Source: Planctomycetota bacterium (GTDB lineage Bacteria; Planctomycetota; UBA8742; UBA2392). Taken from it: a stretch of DNA of 64,000 nt. Positions 61,594-64,000 of the stretch are shown here, one piece after another. Position numbers and translations under genes: made by a program. The stretch's first letter is position 1, and every line of letters starts with the position of its first letter. The stretch lies in NCBI GenBank assembly GCA_016712285.1, contig JADJRK010000001.1, forward strand, positions 2,418,001 to 2,482,000. The letters are read 5' to 3'. A model generated the notes under the pieces. That model was given only the letters and a program-made list of their open reading frames with translations. It searched no databases and was not told the origin of the DNA.

Positions 61594-61892
61594 TGCATCG
61601 CCTTTGTAGCCTTGAGGACGCGCCCAGCCCAGGCACAGCCGCGCCGTTCAGCGCCGGCGGTGTTGCCATCGCGTTGTTCAATATCGCCGGCCAATACCAT
61701 GCGATTGAAGACTCGTGCCCGCACATGTACTTCCCGCTCAGTGATGGCGACATTGCCGGCTGCGTGGTGACGTGCGCCTACCACGGTTGGCAGTTTGACG
61801 TGACGACGGGCAACAGCCTGATGACCGAGCACATACGCGTGAAGCGCTTTCCGGTGCAGGTGAAGGACGGCGCTGTGTGGGTGGAAGTGTAG
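61593..61892 (+). CDS. Rieske [2Fe-2S] ferredoxin
   Basis: A 99-residue electron-transfer protein. Cluster ligands are Cys42/His44 in EDSCPHMYFPL and Cys61/His64 in VTCAYHGWQFD, with the usual spacing of the NirD/BphA3-type small Rieske proteins. No oxygenase or reductase partner lies next to it, so the electron acceptor is unknown. Confidence 0.92.
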   Translation: MHRLCSLEDAPSPGTAAPFSAGGVAIALFNIAGQYHAIEDSCPHMYFPLSDGDIAGCVVTCAYHGWQFDVTTGNSLMTEHIRVKRFPVQVKDGAVWVEV

Positions 61893-61902
61893 GGTGCCTG
61901 AG

Positions 61903-61996
61903 GGTTGTCGGTTTTCAGTTGTCAGTGATGGCGCGAAGATTGACCCGAGGACTGCTGCCCGCCGACAACTGCCGACCGACAACTGACTACTGACTG
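61903..61996. repeat. Simple-sequence imperfect hairpin element (GTTGTCAGT type)
   Basis: The left arm GTTGTCGGTTTTCAGTTGTC is nearly complementary to the right arm CGACAACTGCCGACCGAC followed by AACTGACTACTGACTGC. It separates the Rieske and E2 genes. Related in design to the elements at 59240 and 32838, but with a different core word. Confidence 0.6.
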
Positions 61997-62065
61997 CTCG
62001 CCTCGGGGTGCAAACGGCTTTGCTCGTTGTTATCTTCGCGACAGATCACTGACAGGGGTACTGCC

Positions 62066-63478
62066 ATGGCCGAATTCGAGATGCTGATGCCCAAGATGGG
62101 CGAGTCGATTGCCGAAGCCACGATTGTGCGCTGGGTCAAGAACGTCGGCGACACCGTGAAGAAAGACGAAACGGTGCTCGACATTTCCACCGACAAGGTG
62201 GACAGCGAAGTCCCCGCACCAGCCAGCGGCACCATCACCGAGATCCTGTACAAAGCCGACGATGTCGTAGAAGTCGGCAAGGTGATCGCAAAGATCAGCA
62301 CCGAAGCCGGCGCTGCCACCGCCCCTAAGAAGGAAGCACCGGCGCCCAAGGCCGAAACCAAGGCTGAGGCAAAGCCTGTCTCAGCAGGCTCAAACGGCTC
62401 CGGCAACGGTGCCGCACGCAAAGAAGCAGCCCCCGAGCCCGCAATGGCGGGTGCGGCGGCCCAGCGCGTGTCGCACGGCACCACTCCTGTGCCGCGCAGC
62501 GACGGCAAGCGCTTCTACTCGCCGGTGGTGCGCGCCATGGCGCAGGAAGCCGGCGTCAGCCTGGAAGAAATCTCTGGCCTCGGCGGCAGCGGTAAAGACG
62601 GCCGCATCAGCAAGCGCGACCTTGAAACGTACCTGACCAACCGCGTCGCGGCACCAGCTCAGGCTGAGAAGCCGGCCACGGCGGCTGCACCGGTCGCGGC
62701 CCCTGCGCGCGGTGCCTTTGGCGAAAAGAAGACGCTGGAGCAACTGGGTCTGGCTGGCAAGAACGTCGAAGTCGTGAAGATGAGCACCGTGCGCAAAGCC
62801 ATCGTGCGCGCCATGCGCAACACGATCGACACGGCAGCCCACGTCAACCAGGTGCACGAGCTGGACATCAGCGGCATCGTGAAGTTCCGCGAAAGCATCA
62901 AGAAGCGCTTCAAGGCTGAGTACGGGTTCAACCTGACCTACACCAGCTTCTTCATCTGGGCGTCGTGCCGGGCACTCGAGCGCTACCCGATGGTGAACTC
63001 GATGATCAACGGCGACGAGATCATCGTGAAGAAGTTCGTGAATTACGGGTTTGCCGTGGCGCTGGATTCCGGCGACCTGATCGTCCCCAACATCAAGAAC
63101 TGCCAGGACCTGAACCTGGTCGGCATTGCGCGCGCCGTGGACGACCTGGGCAACCGCGCCAAACAGGCCAAACTTACGCCCGACGACACCAGCGGCGGCA
63201 CATTCACGCTGACCAACGTGGGCAGCTTCGGCCCGATCATGGGCATGCCGCTGATCAACCAGCCCGAATCGGCCATCATGGGCGCAGGAAAGATCGTCAA
63301 GCGCCCGGTGATGGTCACCGAGGACAGCTGGGGCTTCCGCGACATGGTGTACCTGTCGCTGGCGTTCGATCACAGGCTGGTGGACGGCGCACTCGCCGGC
63401 CGCTTCATGATGGCGATCGAAGATGAGCTACAGAACTTTGACACCGCGGCCACGGGCTTAGAGCGCCGGCTGGGGTAA
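62066..63478 (+). CDS. 2-oxoacid dehydrogenase E2 (dihydrolipoamide acyltransferase)
   Basis: A 470-residue E2 core subunit. One lipoyl domain with Lys44 in DISTDKVDSEVP, an Ala/Pro/Glu-rich linker, a peripheral-subunit-binding domain (about 152-190, FYSPVVRAMAQEAGVSLEEI), a second linker, and the catalytic domain (about 245-470) with SLAFDHRLVDGALAGRF (His and Asp of the active site). Whether it serves pyruvate, 2-oxoglutarate or branched-chain acids cannot be told; no E1 or E3 gene is adjacent. A strong terminator follows. Confidence 0.93.
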   Translation: MAEFEMLMPKMGESIAEATIVRWVKNVGDTVKKDETVLDISTDKVDSEVPAPASGTITEILYKADDVVEVGKVIAKISTEAGAATAPKKEAPAPKAETKAEAKPVSAGSNGSGNGAARKEAAPEPAMAGAAAQRVSHGTTPVPRSDGKRFYSPVVRAMAQEAGVSLEEISGLGGSGKDGRISKRDLETYLTNRVAAPAQAEKPATAAAPVAAPARGAFGEKKTLEQLGLAGKNVEVVKMSTVRKAIVRAMRNTIDTAAHVNQVHELDISGIVKFRESIKKRFKAEYGFNLTYTSFFIWASCRALERYPMVNSMINGDEIIVKKFVNYGFAVALDSGDLIVPNIKNCQDLNLVGIARAVDDLGNRAKQAKLTPDDTSGGTFTLTNVGSFGPIMGMPLINQPESAIMGAGKIVKRPVMVTEDSWGFRDMVYLSLAFDHRLVDGALAGRFMMAIEDELQNFDTAATGLERRLG

Positions 63479-63496
63479 CGCACGACAGTTCCATTC

Positions 63497-63526
63497 AAGC
63501 CCCGGCACCTGCCGGGGCTTTTTTTG
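63497..63526 (+). terminator. Intrinsic terminator after the E2 gene
   Basis: An 11-bp stem AAGCCCCGGCA, loop CC, TGCCGGGGCTT, then a T-run. Confidence 0.92.
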
Positions 63527-63552
63527 GAAGCCTGATTCGCCTCCACGACGTT

Positions 63553-63578
63553 ATATCAGGATACTTCTATCCTGATAT
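63553..63578. promoter_or_regulatory. Perfect 26-bp palindromic operator candidate
   Basis: ATATCAGGATA, spacer CTTC, TATCCTGATAT: an 11-bp perfect inverted repeat in an AT-rich patch 41 bp before the ATG of the heme-binding protein gene. Size and spacing fit a dimeric repressor site. It could also fold in RNA. Confidence 0.65.
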
Positions 63579-63619
63579 TTTCGAACGTCAGGAGTGGCCG
63601 GCCAAGCGGGAGTACTGTC

Positions 63620-64000
63620 ATGACAGAGCAGAAGAAGAGGCGCCGATTCATCAAGCCCGCACTCCTGGGACTGCTGGCGCTGGCCGCCGCGATTCAGCTC
63701 GTGCCCTACGGGCGCGACCACACCAACCCGCCTGTCACCGCCGAGCCGGCATGGGACAGCCCGCGCACGCGCGAACTGGCCAAGGCCGCATGCTTCGACT
63801 GTCACAGTAACGAAACCGTGTGGCCGTGGTACTCACACGTGGCGCCGGTTTCGTGGCTGGTGCAGCGCGACACCGACGAAGGCCGCCGGAAACTGAACTT
63901 CTCCGAATGGGACAAGCCGCAAAAAGAAGCCGACGAAGCCGCCGAGGCCGTGCGCGAAGGCGAAATGCCGATGTGGATCTACCTGCCCGCGCACCCCGAA
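63620..64000 (+). CDS. Haem_bd-domain protein (partial, C-terminus outside window)
   Basis: The first 127 residues are visible. A signal/anchor helix (FIKPALLGLLALAAAIQLVP) precedes the heme-binding domain with ACFDCHSNETVWPWYSHVAP, which includes the c-type CxxCH site, and RRKLNFSEWDKPQ. This is the pattern of the Haem_bd family, periplasmic proteins possibly involved in redox or heme handling. GGGAG is placed before the ATG. The palindrome upstream suggests tight regulation. Confidence 0.88.
   Translation, partial: MTEQKKRRRFIKPALLGLLALAAAIQLVPYGRDHTNPPVTAEPAWDSPRTRELAKAACFDCHSNETVWPWYSHVAPVSWLVQRDTDEGRRKLNFSEWDKPQKEADEAAEAVREGEMPMWIYLPAHPE

Overview
The window is about 64 kb of GC-rich bacterial chromosome carrying mostly housekeeping genes. 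It has no phage, transposase, integrase or CRISPR array. Several traits suggest a Planctomycetota-like bacterium: the tpiA-secG-yicC-gmk-rpoZ-coaC order, a DUF721/DciA-like gene ahead of gyrB, bS21, proteins built from GspG-like modules, dual-FHA membrane proteins, and a carbamoyltransferase/SxtJ/DUF5989 cassette. This assignment is inferred from gene content and no phylogeny was run. A tripartite RND efflux system and SecG, a TolB/tricorn-type secreted protease, many lipoproteins and a Rieske protein point to a diderm, probably aerobic cell.

Layout. 1-4.1 kb: tetR, membrane-fusion lipoprotein and RND pump operon (minus strand, pump truncated by the window edge) with a dyad operator. 4.3-6.5 kb: rpsU followed directly by an ABC ATPase and permease. 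6.6-10.1 kb: tRNA-Ser, palindromes and a duplicated tRNA 3' end, a perfect DnaA box, then dciA-like and gyrB. 10.1-13.7 kb (minus): ABC ATPase, two membrane proteins and 3-hydroxyacyl-CoA dehydrogenase. 13.7-14.6 kb: gene-free tandem repeat. 14.6-20 kb: tricorn-like protease and malic enzyme. 20-26.7 kb: TauE permease, a four-module GspG-like secreted protein, tRNA-Asn, a membrane-anchored deiminase-like enzyme, a secreted protein, GNAT and TPR proteins. 26.8-31.3 kb: inositol-phosphatase family protein, ppk and ppx. 31.3-37.7 kb: hutH, LOG-family protein, thiL, tsaE and selB. 37.9-41.5 kb: dual-FHA protein and a TMEM189/CarF-type desaturase. 41.7-46.6 kb: tRNA-Val, an LRR-like lipoprotein, tRNA-Gln, a TIM-barrel-like protein, a lipoprotein, ribF and pyrE. 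46.6-50.5 kb (minus): the tpiA-to-coaC housekeeping operon. 50.6-54.9 kb: aat, a repeat-containing membrane protein and ligA. 55-58.7 kb (minus): the carbamoyltransferase-SGNH-SxtJ-DUF5989 cassette. 58.9-64 kb: small genes, a CNNM/CBS protein, a tiny membrane protein overlapping a free-standing sigma-region-2-like protein, a Rieske ferredoxin, a 2-oxoacid dehydrogenase E2, and a partial heme-binding protein behind a perfect 26-bp palindrome.

The most unusual items are the stand-alone sigma-region-2-like protein translationally coupled to a 63-residue membrane protein, the carbamoyltransferase cassette, the protein with four GspG-like modules, the nested cruciform filling the gyrB/ABC junction, and the tRNA-Ser 3'-end duplication flanked by perfect palindromes. 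Several intergenic gaps hold simple-sequence repeats arranged as long imperfect hairpins.
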